The position numbers and the translations under genes were made by a program. The notes under the pieces were generated by a model, which was given only the letters and a program-made list of their open reading frames with translations, was not told where the DNA came from and searched no databases. A stretch of 64,000 nt of DNA from Thalassia testudinum (lineage: Eukaryota; Streptophyta; Magnoliopsida; Alismatales; Hydrocharitaceae). Shown here one piece after another: positions 1 to 9,509 of the stretch (position 1 is the stretch's first letter; each line of letters starts with the position of its first letter). The stretch covers positions 9,468,001 to 9,532,000 of the forward strand of contig JAZHRO010000063.1 of the NCBI GenBank assembly GCA_037157565.1. Direction: 5' to 3'.

Positions 1-858
1 AAGATCTGCACTAACTGCCATTATGGAATTTCATGGCGGGGACAACTTCTTAGAAGTTCTTGAAATCTTTCCCAGGCTTCGTGGAGGGGTTCACCAATTT
101 TTTGTTGAAAGGTCGTTATGGATCTTCATAACACATTAGTTCGACCGATCGAAAAATTTTTTTTGAGAAAAGCGCTTTTTAATTGGGCCAGGTGGTAATT
201 GGGCACCCAACCGTTCTAAACCAATGATAATCTTTGTCTTTAAGAGAGAGAGAAAAAAGTCTCATTAACCACATGTCTTCCTACACATTACGGGAATAAG
301 TGGTTTGAGCGAGGACAGTTAATTCCTCGAGATGACAAAAAGGGTCCTCTCTTGGAAGACCATGAAAGTGTTTGAAAGGTTTAGAATGGCTGGTTTGATC
401 TTGAAATCCCCTTGTGGTATGACCACCCTGGGTCTTTCGTCGTAATTGGAAGGATCATAGAAATCCTTAAGAGGAACGATAGGCTGTTGACGGGGTGGTG
501 GATTTTGCCCTTGGTTAGCTAGGTTCGTGACAGTCCTACCCAAGTCTTCTTGATTTTGTTGTAGTCGAACCAAATGGTCGACCATTAAGGCAAAGGGGTT
601 TAGATTTTGAGTTAAAATTGGAGGGCCACCTAGCCCTGCAAGAATTTCTGGTTGCTCCAAATGAGGGAGGTGAGGGGGGGGGAAGTCAGCTTGTGGGTCG
701 GCTGACGGGTTAGAAGTTGAAGCAGAATTTTTTTGTCAGCTTCCTAGGTTTTCCATTTTTTGAGAAGAGGAGGGAGAAGAAAACAATGATTTTCTACTAC
801 GGGGGGGGAAATTAGATGGTCCCTCAAGGTGTGGTTTTTGGGACCGTCGGCCATGCAT
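1..858 (-). pseudogene. gag: Athila-type gag, 5' part, broken
   Basis: Gag forms the capsid that packages retroelement RNA. From the ATG at 858 the reading shows the N-terminal block LKDFYDPSNYDERP with FKIKP, then after a frameshift near 348 FHGLPREDPFCHLEE, SLKDKDYHWF, FSKKFF and EPLHEAWERFQELL. These are the usual ordered blocks of Athila gag, so the family call is strong. At least one frameshift and several stops make it a pseudogene, and the left window edge truncates it. The longest clean piece is 319-660. Confidence 0.85.
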
Positions 859-2433
859 GCACTGTTTTGGAAGAATTGGAGGGGAGGAGAAGAGAAAGAG
901 ATGAGAGAAAGTGTGCAATTCAAACAACCAAAGCTAGACCTAACTTAAGTGTGACTCCCTAAAAATAAACCTAAGACTTGGTCTACGTAGGAAATAAGTA
1001 ATCAATAGTGAATACCCATTCTGTCAACAAATCTAGCCAAGTTGCTTAAAGGGAGGTTTGGGCCCAAACATTTCCCAGGGAAAACCCCAGGTGCTTGTAC
1101 AAACTCGCGCCTGTTCGTTTGACACGGCCCCTTAGCCTGAACACCAGATACAGATAACAGAATTGGTATTAACTAGAGAAAATTTAAGACCTATATAGCA
1201 AGCCTAAGTTGATGAAGCCTTAGGGGTCAAGTTGCTAAGGATTTTAGTTAGGTCTAGGATACTATAGTGCACACGGAATGTGGAGGGCATTAATTTGGGT
1301 TATTGCTTTGTTATTTCAATTTTTTTTGTGTGTGTGCAAGAATTGGAAAGTTGTTCCAATGCAAATCAAGTTGTCACACAATTGATGTATTCTTGTCTTT
1401 TAGGATTTGATTTAAATTAATGAGTTTTAGGGTTTCAATTCTTAAGACTTCAGACAAGTTTGAAGATCCACAAACAAAAGAAAATCAAGTTATATGGGTT
1501 GAGATCAATTTCCTTTTAGTGGTTTATCTCAAAAAATGAAAAAGAAACCCTAATTCGATTAATCCTAGGACAGAAATTTAACTACCAATGAGTTATTTTT
1601 AGGCTTTCTGTATTAAGTAGTGGTCCAAACAATTCAAACACCACCACCAATTTGAAGAAAATTAAACAAGGATTCCAGAAAATATTTTTGTAAGATTTTA
1701 GAATTTTGTTTGATATTTGTTACGAATTTTTGTTTGCGCTGGTGTCCAAGTCTAGAAATGATACTCGTGAATATTTTGGACTTTTTGTACCACCACTGGC
1801 CTCAAAAAATTTTGGTGATTTTATGTGATATGTAGAATTTCACAAGGATTCCAGAAAGCTAAATTTCACAAAAATTGGATGAGTATAAAAAATCTAAAAA
1901 TTCACGGACAGCAGAAAACTATGAAAATTAGAGGGTGTGATCTCTCTGCAATCCATGAATTTTTAAAAATTAAATACATAACTAATTGGTCTAAAATTTG
2001 GAAGAGATATTTCTAACTTAATTTAAAATCACTGTATGAAATTTTAGAATTTTAGGAGACCTATGGTTTTGGAAATTGATTTTTGAAATCTGGATAGAAA
2101 TCTGGACCCGAAAATCAGAACACCAACACTAGGATTGGAGTGGTGTTTAATGAAGCATACAAGCAATCAATGAATTTTAATAGACACCACTCCACTCAAT
2201 TAAGATGTTTGGGATCCTAAAAGCCAAGTTTAATACTTTTTTGGTAGTTTTAATTGACTATGTGACAAGAAAAGAGAACCAACCTGAATTTCACAGGAAG
2301 AAAAGGAACTTTGAGCTCTCGCTTCCAAATTCCCGCTTTCTTCCTGCAATTCCTACACACACGAGAGAAAAGAAAGAGAAGGGGATGAGATCCACTACAA
2401 GCAAGAGGAAAATGATTAATGCAAAGCCGTGAC
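859..2433 (-). other. Untranslated leader of element A
   Basis: This 1.6 kb lies between the primer-binding site and gag. I see no coding frame with recognisable motifs. Its gag-proximal end resembles the leaders at 45694-45870 (minus) and 17581-17781 (plus), so the family shares a long leader. Confidence 0.6.
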
Positions 2434-2451
2434 TCCTCGGCAACGGTGCCA
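2434..2451 (-). promoter_or_regulatory. tRNA-Asp primer-binding site of element A
   Basis: On the minus strand this reads TGGCACCGTTGCCGAGGA, the complement of the 3' end of plant tRNA-Asp with two mismatches. It lies six bases inside the 5' LTR end, where minus-strand DNA synthesis is primed. It fixes the element's orientation. Confidence 0.85.
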
Positions 2452-3344
2452 AAAAGTGATGCGAAAAGTCGCGTGATTTGTAATTAGGTTTTTAATGTCG
2501 TTGTAACAGGCGAATTCGCATATGCTTTTAAATTTATATTCCTAAATAGGGGAGTATCTAGGGTCATCCAAGGAGGTAAATTTGCAATTCAACTCTCTTT
2601 CTTAGAAAGTAAATCTCAACTTTCTTTTTGGTATTTTAAATATATAATTTTTTCAGCTTTGAAATAGTGAGGGCAAAATGCGAATTGTGACAGAAAAGTT
2701 CTAACACCTAAAATTGCTAAGCTAAAACTTAAGAGATAAATATGTCCACTACCTAAGCTCACTCTAGTTAAGTGAAGGCCTAGAGTAATTAGGGAGTGGA
2801 AGTGAAACAAGTGCTAGAACAAAGATAACAATTTCAACAAGAAATTAAAAAGAAGGCAAATTAATTTAGCAGAATTTGTGCTCTTTTACAAAGACAATTA
2901 GAGGAATGCTTCTACTAGAAATGGAAAATATAAAAGCAATAGAAAAAACACAAATCCTCTTGTAAAATATGGTGAATAAGGGAGTCTTCTTGCTCCAAGC
3001 CTAGGTGCTCCTTGGCTTGAAAAGAGTGCCTCCTTCTTCTCCTTCCTTGAAAGCTCCTCCAAGGTGGATGCTCTCCACCTCAAGTCTTTCCTCCTAGGGT
3101 GGGCGTGCACCACCCTCAAGTTCTCCTCCAAGGTGGCGTGGACCACCTTCAAGACCTCCTCCTTCCTTGCCTGGCTCCTCCTTTGGTTGGCGTGGGCACA
3201 AGAGAGAAGGGAAGAGGGGAAGGCACCAAGGGGACAGAATATCCCCTTAATCTTCTTTTTCTTCTCTCTTGGGCATGGGCTTTAGGTAGATTATGAGAGG
3301 AAATTTGCTAGCCAAGGATGGGTTGTAAGGTGGTGGGTGGTGGT

Positions 3345-3354
3345 CTTTTTATAG
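3345..3354 (-). promoter_or_regulatory. TATA box of LTR A
   Basis: Minus-strand CTATAAAAAG inside the LTR, a good match to the plant TATA consensus and the only strong one in this LTR. Transcription would run leftward into the leader. Confidence 0.55.
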
Positions 3355-3829
3355 GGTAGGATGAGGGGTTAAGGTGACTCTTGAAATGGAGGGCTAAGAT
3401 GGGAAGATGGAGGTGGTTAGGTGATCCTAGGGCTAAGGAGAGTTGGCACCACCAAAGGGGTGTAAGGGAGGTAGTTATGGGTGGCCAAGGGATACCTAAA
3501 AGTGGTGCCAACCATGGAGAGGTGCCATGGGTTGGCGCCAACTTCTAGGCTTCTAGAAGGGGGTTGAGGTGGATGGTGGAGATGGCTTGGAGGGGTTATG
3601 TGTAGGGTGGATATGGGGGTTGAGGTTGGCGCCAAAAGGGAGGTAGTTAGGGTTAGTTTTGGCACCAACTTTAGGTGTCTTTTGGTGGTTAGTTGAGGGG
3701 TGAAAGGTGGTGAAGAGGTGGCGCCAACTTGAGTAGAGGTGAAGCTAGCTTAAGTAGGCTTAGGTGAGCTTGGAGTGGTAGGTTATGTAGGTGGAGTTAG
3801 GGTTAGGTTTTTGGTGCCATGGAGGTGGA

Positions 3830-4500
3830 TGCTAGCTAAGCTAAGCTAAGCTAATCTAGCTTAGCTAGCTATAGAGTAGAGGAATATGCATGTGGAGCTT
3901 AGGGTTTGAGGAGAGGAGCTGGATATGCAGAGTCTGGAGCTGAATTGGAGCTGGTAGCTACTAAAGAGGTCAACATGGGCTACTGTAGCTGGCTTAGGTT
4001 GCTAGTTCTTTGCTAGCTACTAAGCCAAGCTAAAGTGAGCTGGATTCTATTGAATGGAGCTAAGGTACGTTGGGTCTGGTGCTCTCGAGGAGAATTGAGC
4101 TGGTTGAGACAGCTAAGGTAGCTTAGCTCAATTACCTTGAGCTAAGCTGGGTCCCCAAGAGCTGGACTTGAGCTTCCTGAGATGGAATGAATTCATCTTC
4201 AACTGGTTGGAGTTGAGTGGAGCTGGATGTAGCTGGATCTGACTGGGGTGAACTTCAGTCAACTCAGCTGAGCTAGCTAGAGCTCCCTGTGGACTAGTGG
4301 GAGCTAAGATGAGCTAGACTCAACTAAGTTGAGTTGGATCTGAGCTAACCTGAGCTAAGATGAGCTCTCTTGAACTGCCATTCAGCTAAGATTAGCTGAA
4401 TGGAGTTAGGATGAGACTAACCCTAGTCCAAGTGAGCTAGATTCCAACTGTGGTGAGCTAGAACAAGTTGAGTTCTAGCTAGTCTGAGCTTCTTCTTCAC
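3830..4500. repeat. AGCT-rich degenerate repeat in U3 of LTR A
   Basis: The self-complementary tetramer AGCT recurs every 10-20 bases in units such as GAGCTAAG, AGCTAGCT and GAGCTGGA. The stretch begins with GCTAAGCTAAGCTAAGC. It lies just upstream (on the minus strand) of the LTR's TATA box. A similar stretch occurs in related LTR F at 17035-17310. Confidence 0.7.
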
Positions 4501-4682
4501 TAGTTGCCTTCTTGAGTGGTAGGGTTTTAAGGATCTGTATATTTGTTCATCCCTAACACTCACAAAAACACATTAACACAACAAGAAAAAATTCAATGCA
4601 TGCCTAACCTAGTTAATGCCTAAATGCAGCCCAAAAACCCATTTGCGGAGCAAAATCCTAAGAGCTAGGTTTGTTTTAATGT

Positions 4683-4687
4683 ATAAG
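4683..4687. other. Left target-site duplication of element 1 (ATAAG)
   Basis: ATAAG here and at 12399-12403 flank element 1 exactly at its TG and CA ends. A 5-bp duplication is normal for LTR retrotransposon integrases. Confidence 0.92.
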
Positions 4688-5443
4688 TGTTGAACGTGTA
4701 CGAACCTACGCTAACGTGTTCGATTTTGGAAAACCTGTCGTTGTAGTTCGAAAGCGAAGAATTCGTGTTCAACAAATAAAATTTATACCGAAATTAAAAT
4801 TCCGGGTCCAACACAGGGAGGCGAACGTTTGATTTAAAAACTACGCATTTCTTTTTATTTGTTACAGAATAATTCAATTTAGAACCATCTAATTATTTAC
4901 AATAAATAGAAGAGAGAGAGAGTAAGAGAGAAAGAGAATATTACACAGAGAAATCAAAATGAGATGTAGAATAAACAATGAATTTTTGTATTGAAGAGAT
5001 TGTTCATTACAACTAGAAAGCATAAAACAATTACTCTAGAAAGCGATAAATTTACTCTAGAAAGCATTAAAAGAATGGAGAGAGAAATGTCCTCCTCGAC
5101 GATTGCTTGGAGGACGAGTAGATTAATCTAGAAAGCAGTAAATCTATACTAGAAAGCGATAAAAAGAATAGGGAGAGAGAAATCCTCCTCGACGGTTGCT
5201 TGGAGGACGAGCCGGATGGGACGACGCCTGGACGAAGGAGAACAAAGCGGGACGAAGGAGGACGAAGCAAAAGAACGGGAACGAAGCAGCACGCCGTCGT
5301 CGTCGCGGGATCCACTTCCAAACGGGAACGAAAATTGGACTTTATCTCGTAAGAAGCATCACAGGTGTGGGACAAGCTTCTCTTGAGCTTTGGAGGGGTA
5401 GAGAGGAGAAAGAAGGGATGAAAATTTCGTATGGAGGGGGTCT

Positions 5444-5453
5444 CCTTTTATAG
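5444..5453 (-). promoter_or_regulatory. TATA box, 3' LTR of element 1
   Basis: Minus-strand CTATAAAAGG, a near-perfect plant TATA box, conserved in the partner LTR at 11384-11393. In this copy it would drive transcription out of the element leftward into LTR A. Confidence 0.65.
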
Positions 5454-5972
5454 TTGCAAGGAGTGGGAGCAAAATGGACATTACAACTTTAAAACAATAA
5501 ATGAGGGGTCTTTAGTGACGGATAAAACCGTCGCTAAAGCCCCCAACGTGGGCGTAGCCTCCGCGCCCACGCGCGCCCGCTCGGCTGCCCGCGTGCGTAA
5601 CGCCTACGTACATCCGCAAAGTCTTAGCGATTGGACGGCTTAAGACGCATCTTCGCCCGCTGCGCTGCGCGCCCGCCCGCGTGCGATCGCGCGTTATGCG
5701 CGTCGTCCTGATTGAGCGCGCGCGGCCGCTGGATCGCGATCGTGCGGTCGATCGGAGGCACGCCACCGCTCCAAATTCTGCGTGGCGAGGCTCGAACGCG
5801 CGTCCCTACTTCGCGTTAGAGCGCTCGACCAATGCGCTGGGGTCGCGTTTATGTCGAGCACCTGACTTCAGCGCGGGTGCGTCGCAACCGTTGGATCTTA
5901 ATCCAACGGCGGGGAAAGGCGGATGCGGAGACTGCTGAGGTTGCGTGCGGCCGTTTGAGCGGCCGAGATGGC

Positions 5973-5982
5973 GCCACGTGGC
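5973..5982. promoter_or_regulatory. G-box palindrome in element 1 LTR
   Basis: GCCACGTGGC is a perfect palindrome around CACGTG, the G-box bound by plant bZIP and bHLH factors. The core is kept at 11931-11936 in the 5' LTR. It lies about 520 bp upstream of the TATA box on the minus strand. Binding is inference. Confidence 0.5.
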
Positions 5983-6442
5983 GGCATCTTGGCCGTCCAT
6001 CTTCTGGAAGTTGTAGATGGTGCCACGGATGTCGGATTGACTCAATTTTTGTGTCGTTGGGCTGCGATCATCGATCCGAATTCATCCGTGTGGTCGGATT
6101 TGTCATCTGAAGTGCGGATTTACACCATCCTGGCCCTTGATTTTCTAGGGTTCCCCGATCTCTATCTGATGCTACAGATGCCTGATTAGGGCGATCTTGG
6201 AGTCGTTGAACTCCAATCGTCGCCCTGATCATATCCATACGGTTGGATCTTTGATCCGAGGCCCCGATAAAATGTTTGCCCTATCCAAGCACATAAAAGG
6301 AGACAATTAACCTCCATTTTATTCAAACTACTCTAAATGCGAGATGATGCATGTTATGCAATATTTATATCATGAAATGCAATCCTATGCTTAAGAACAT
6401 GCATAAATAGACATTTTAAGTAGTGTAAATGTGTTTACATCA

Positions 6443-6479
6443 TACCCCCATGCCTATCTTTTGCTAGTCCCTAGCAAAA
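6443..6479 (-). promoter_or_regulatory. Polypurine tract and adjacent stem-loop of element 1
   Basis: On the minus strand a perfect 9-bp hairpin, TTTTGCTAG / CTAGCAAAA with a 3-base loop (6459-6479), is followed by GATAGGCATGGGGGTA and then the LTR. The G-rich tract is in the right place to prime plus-strand DNA. The same arrangement is found in elements 2 and 3. Confidence 0.8.
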
Positions 6480-7648
6480 ACTATATGCTATTTATAAAAG
6501 AATTAGGTTAGATTATTTGGACCTGAGTTATTTTCAATCATTAAGAAATTGTCTACTTAGGAACTGAACTTTCAAAGACACAACAGTGCCCGGGTATCAG
6601 CCAAAATGCAGACCGCCTCAAGCCCTCGCCTTATTCAAAGAAAATTTTCTTTTTCTCTTTTTACTCTTTTCTAATTTTTTTGGATTTTCAAATTTTAGGG
6701 TTTAAGAGTGGCTTTCTACGGCCATTCAACTCACCCAAGATTTGATGAGAACCCTAAGCTTTAAGCATCTTATTGTGATTTGTGATAGACTCATTGATCG
6801 GCAATTAAGACGGACTTCGGATTTCTACGCCTCTAGGTGACCTCAAAAAGAATTCTGCCTAAAGGTGTATCTTTACAACCGGTAGCTTTCTCCCTACTTT
6901 TATTTTTTTACGGGGTCAACACAAGGGTGAATCCAGTGTATATCTCCCCGGTTTATTCTACTTCTCCGCATCTTCCTAAGTGTTTTGGGAATTTTTAGTG
7001 CATTTTCTGAGCTGGGTTCTGGACAACCGGTCGATGAGCTGTTACCACCGACAACTTGCCAGCCATACTCGTGCGGAGAAGTGTGGCTTATTTCTTTTTA
7101 TTCTTTTCTCCCTTTTCTTTTTGATTTTTTTTTTTTTAAATAGGTGGCTTCCCTGGTCCAAGATTTACCTAAGGGCAGGAAAAAGAGAAAGGTCCAGTGA
7201 CTGGGCTCTAGACAACCTACCTATGGGTTGTTACCCACGATAACTTGCCAGCCATATCACCCTAGAAGGTTCATTAGCTATCCAATTTCCGTAAAAATCG
7301 CCGAACAACGAGTCAGTGCAAAAAAAGTGTGTAGATGCTTAAGACTCAAAATTCCCTCACATCAGAGGGAGGGTTGATAAGTCGTGTATTTATCACCCAA
7401 ACTTATTTACTCCTATTAAAATAAAATTCAAGTTGGCGAGAACTCGAAAAACAAATCCACATTTTAGTGGATACACGGGCTGATTAAGTTCAAAGACCTG
7501 AAGGGTCTTTGTGTTCAGATCTTAATGTAGTATTTCTTAAGATTGAAAATTTTCTTAAACCCAAATTCTCTTTCCTAATTCTGATTTTTTTTTATATATA
7601 AAATAAAACAAATCTACGGAGCTGACAAATGAATTCAGAGATAAATAT
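6480..7648 (-). other. 3' noncoding region of element 1
   Basis: No supported ORF. The stretch aligns over several blocks with the matching part of element 3 (27307-28506), for example around the phrase GGTAGCTTTCTCCCTAC. It contains a direct repeat of about 48 bp (7018-7065 and 7208-7255) sharing TAACTTGCCAGCCATA-like sequence. Confidence 0.6.
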
Positions 7649-7687
7649 CCACCCCCCCATGCCTATCTAATGCAATGTCCTCATTGT
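7649..7687 (-). promoter_or_regulatory. Internal G-rich (PPT-like) motif with small hairpin, element 1
   Basis: Minus strand: CAATG AGGA CATTG (7673-7686) followed by a spacer and AGGCATGGGGGGGTGG. The motif directly overlaps the end of the second ORF and recurs at the same relative place in element 3 (28507-28543) and element 2 (19900-19934). It resembles the terminal PPT and could be a second plus-strand primer or an RNA signal. Confidence 0.6.
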
Positions 7688-8628
7688 ATTAAAAAGACAT
7701 AAAACAGAGTGGAAAAGCGTAGAAAGCACCTGAATTGCGTGAATGTCATGTTCTCTCCGAGATGAAATCGAAAAAGAACTGTATATGTGCTGAGTTTAGT
7801 GCCTCCAGCTAGGCACACTAAACAAAGAAAAGAAATGAAGAATTCACAAGTGCAGGTCAGAATTAATATAAACAGAAGAATCCTCCGACCTAACAACAGT
7901 GGTCCACAGATGTGGACCAGATTGTGGTGCAGACCCATCCCCCATAATCGAGAATATCTTAGGTTCTGGATAAAAATTACCCAAAACCTAAAATCAGAAT
8001 GCAAGCGGGGTCGGGCCTGCGATTTATGAGGATGCAACCCAAGACCAAAAAGTCGGGTTACAGAGAATTGAAGCTCAAAAGGATAATCGTTGAATGTGTG
8101 CTTGGGTTTGACATCCTCGAAACAAATGTCGTAAGGGTTCTGATTTAATAGTTTCAGCTTAAAAGGAACCCTTCGACTCAATCTTCCATTTCCTCCAAAA
8201 TTAACTTCCCAAATCAGAACTTCCCCCCTCCTATCCTCCTCATTCAACACATCAAATTCCAGGACCTCTTGTATATTCATCACCCCGTCTAAAATCTCCA
8301 AGTCTAAATGATGTGGCAGAATAAAATTTGACTTGGGTCTAATTATCTTAGAATTAGAATCATCAATAAGCTCAACAGGGTGTAACTGATAATCAGGGCA
8401 TTGAATTGATTCTTCCAGAAAATACGATTCTGGATCCGTAATGTGTGCCCTAATAAGATCAGTGTTCTCAGTTATTGGGCTATCAATTGATCTATCAGAT
8501 TCCTCAGGCCCAATCGTCTCACAAAAATCGTGTTCAGAAAACTCGCGTGAGACTTCGCAACTTGAATCTTCACCATCAGGATTCGTATCAATGTATGTCC
8601 CAAAATCATTTGTCACTTTGTGTTCCAA
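7681..8628 (-). CDS. Unknown ORF2 of element 1, hydrophobic C-terminal stretch
   Basis: About 315 residues of unknown function. The first half is acidic (many D and E). The second half has the block GMGLHHNLVHICGPLLLG, then a run of about 25 hydrophobic residues that could be a membrane segment, then LAGGTKLSTYTVLFRFHL. Decayed but recognisable versions of the HH...YICGPL block occur in element 3 (about 28.8 kb) and element 2 (about 19.6 kb). The frame is open upstream to about 8705 without an ATG, and lies -1 to ORF1, so it may originally have been the end of ORF1. Athila elements are known to carry an env-like gene in this position, but I see nothing that proves an envelope protein here. 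The tail may instead be conserved RNA. Confidence 0.5.
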   Translation of the reverse strand: MEHKVTNDFGTYIDTNPDGEDSSCEVSREFSEHDFCETIGPEESDRSIDSPITENTDLIRAHITDPESYFLEESIQCPDYQLHPVELIDDSNSKIIRPKSNFILPHHLDLEILDGVMNIQEVLEFDVLNEEDRRGEVLIWEVNFGGNGRLSRRVPFKLKLLNQNPYDICFEDVKPKHTFNDYPFELQFSVTRLFGLGLHPHKSQARPRLHSDFRFWVIFIQNLRYSRLWGMGLHHNLVHICGPLLLGRRILLFILILTCTCEFFISFLCLVCLAGGTKLSTYTVLFRFHLGENMTFTQFRCFLRFSTLFYVFLIQ

Positions 8629-8702
8629 GGAGACATACGTTTCCTCGTAACCCGACAGAGGGATCTCAGGTGAAGAAATCAGATCATCCTTAATTGGTTG
8701 TT

Positions 8703-9473
8703 TTAATTCAATCTGGTCAACCTCGTAACACGTGTCCCCCCAACAGGTGCCTGAGCGGGTTCTGTCATTGGCTTTCCTGAAGAGAGTTCATCCTGGGAAT
8801 TATTCCAAGATTGAATCAAAGCAACCACGAATCTCATCCTCAATTTCGCTAATTTCCCAAGTAGAAACTCACCCGGGTTCTTATCCTTAACATCTTGGAG
8901 CCAATCTAACAAAGACTTGTTTAAATCATCAATCATTTCAATCAGGGGCTCCAATCTCTCAATGCAAGGTATTGGCTGAACTTCTAAAGATTGAATGATA
9001 TTCCTCAAGTTAGCCAGAACCTTATCTTGAACCTGGTTAACCTGAACCAAATGAGTTGGTTCAGGGTTGGGCGGGTTTGGTCTCAATGCAGGGGAATTAA
9101 CGAATTGAGATTCGTTATACCCTTCCTGATAATAGGTCATTTCAGATTGTTGAAAAGATGGTGATGACCTAAAGGCAGTGAAATCAGAGGATGGGTAAGG
9201 ATCGGTGTATCCTTCTTGATTGTAGATCGTATTATGCTGTTCATGAAAGGAAGACGATCTATAATCGATGTAGCTCTGAGAAGGATAAAAATCAGAATCA
9301 AAGTGTTCAGAGTTAGACCCTAAACACGGGGGTCCGGAATTGTATCCCCAATCCGAATTATCCCAACTAACTGATGGTCGATTACAATACGAGTTGGGAT
9401 AATCGTCATGTTGGGGATAATTTACAACAGGAGGGAAAGAACAGGAATGCGTGAAATATGTGGAAGCATTCAT
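8703..9473 (-). CDS. Unknown Y/S/P/N-rich ORF1 of element 1
   Basis: About 256 residues from the ATG at 9473; an in-frame extension to 9509 exists but the decayed element 2 copy also begins at the equivalent ATG (17782). The N-terminal 130 residues are low complexity, rich in tyrosine, serine, proline and asparagine, with SWDNSDWGYNS and GYTDPYPSSD; the rest is helix-like (residues about 140-230). It has no zinc knuckle, protease or polymerase motif. The reading ends just after a run of six G; the following ORF2 continues in the -1 frame, so an indel in the G run or a frameshift separates them. It is the only substantial coding capacity of a young element, so a role in packaging or regulation is possible, but I do not recognise it. 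Confidence 0.6.
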   Translation of the reverse strand: MNASTYFTHSCSFPPVVNYPQHDDYPNSYCNRPSVSWDNSDWGYNSGPPCLGSNSEHFDSDFYPSQSYIDYRSSSFHEQHNTIYNQEGYTDPYPSSDFTAFRSSPSFQQSEMTYYQEGYNESQFVNSPALRPNPPNPEPTHLVQVNQVQDKVLANLRNIIQSLEVQPIPCIERLEPLIEMIDDLNKSLLDWLQDVKDKNPGEFLLGKLAKLRMRFVVALIQSWNNSQDELSSGKPMTEPAQAPVGGTRVTRLTRLN

Positions 9474-9509
9474 GATACACGAGAGGAAGAAAGGTGTCCT
9501 GCAATACAA

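Larger units (their letters stand above)
1..4687 (-). mobile_element. Element A: Athila-like Ty3/gypsy element, 5' part
   Basis: This minus-strand element enters the window at its left edge. Reading right to left it shows a 5' LTR (2457-4687, completed at 12404-12428), a primer-binding site complementary to tRNA-Asp, a long leader and the start of gag. Pol and the 3' LTR lie outside the window. Its LTR is split by element 1, and its right end at 12428 abuts a fragment of a related LTR (LTR B), so it inserted into that LTR. Athila assignment rests on the gag motifs and the tRNA-Asp primer site. Confidence 0.85.
2457..4687 (-). repeat. LTR A, first part (5' LTR of element A)
   Basis: The LTR runs from TGATGCGAAAAG at 2457 to CATTTATCA at 12428 and is interrupted by element 1 with TSD ATAAG. 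Rejoined, it is about 2.26 kb. It holds a minus-strand TATA box near 3350 and an AGCT-rich stretch upstream of it. Related copies are LTR B (12429-12701) and solo LTR F (15751-17575). Confidence 0.85.
4688..6442 (-). repeat. 3' LTR of element 1
   Basis: Begins TGTTGAACG and ends TTACATCA on the plus strand. It contains a TATA box, a G-box palindrome (GCCACGTGGC at 5973-5982), an inverted repeat CCGTTGGAT/ATCCAACGG at 5888-5909, a long imperfect stem-loop at 6183-6230 and a CpG-rich stretch at about 5520-6010. Open frames here have no known motifs and are a by-product of high GC. Confidence 0.93.

Noticed and set aside
5196..6189. Several overlapping ORFs of 70-100 codons on both strands
   Set aside because: They lie in the CpG-rich part of an LTR, overlap each other in several frames and show no domain. 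High GC simply removes stop codons. The same holds for 11136-12194.
7681..7860. Proof of an envelope gene from the hydrophobic run
   Set aside because: One hydrophobic run without signal peptide, cleavage site or family motifs is not enough; I kept it only as a possibility.
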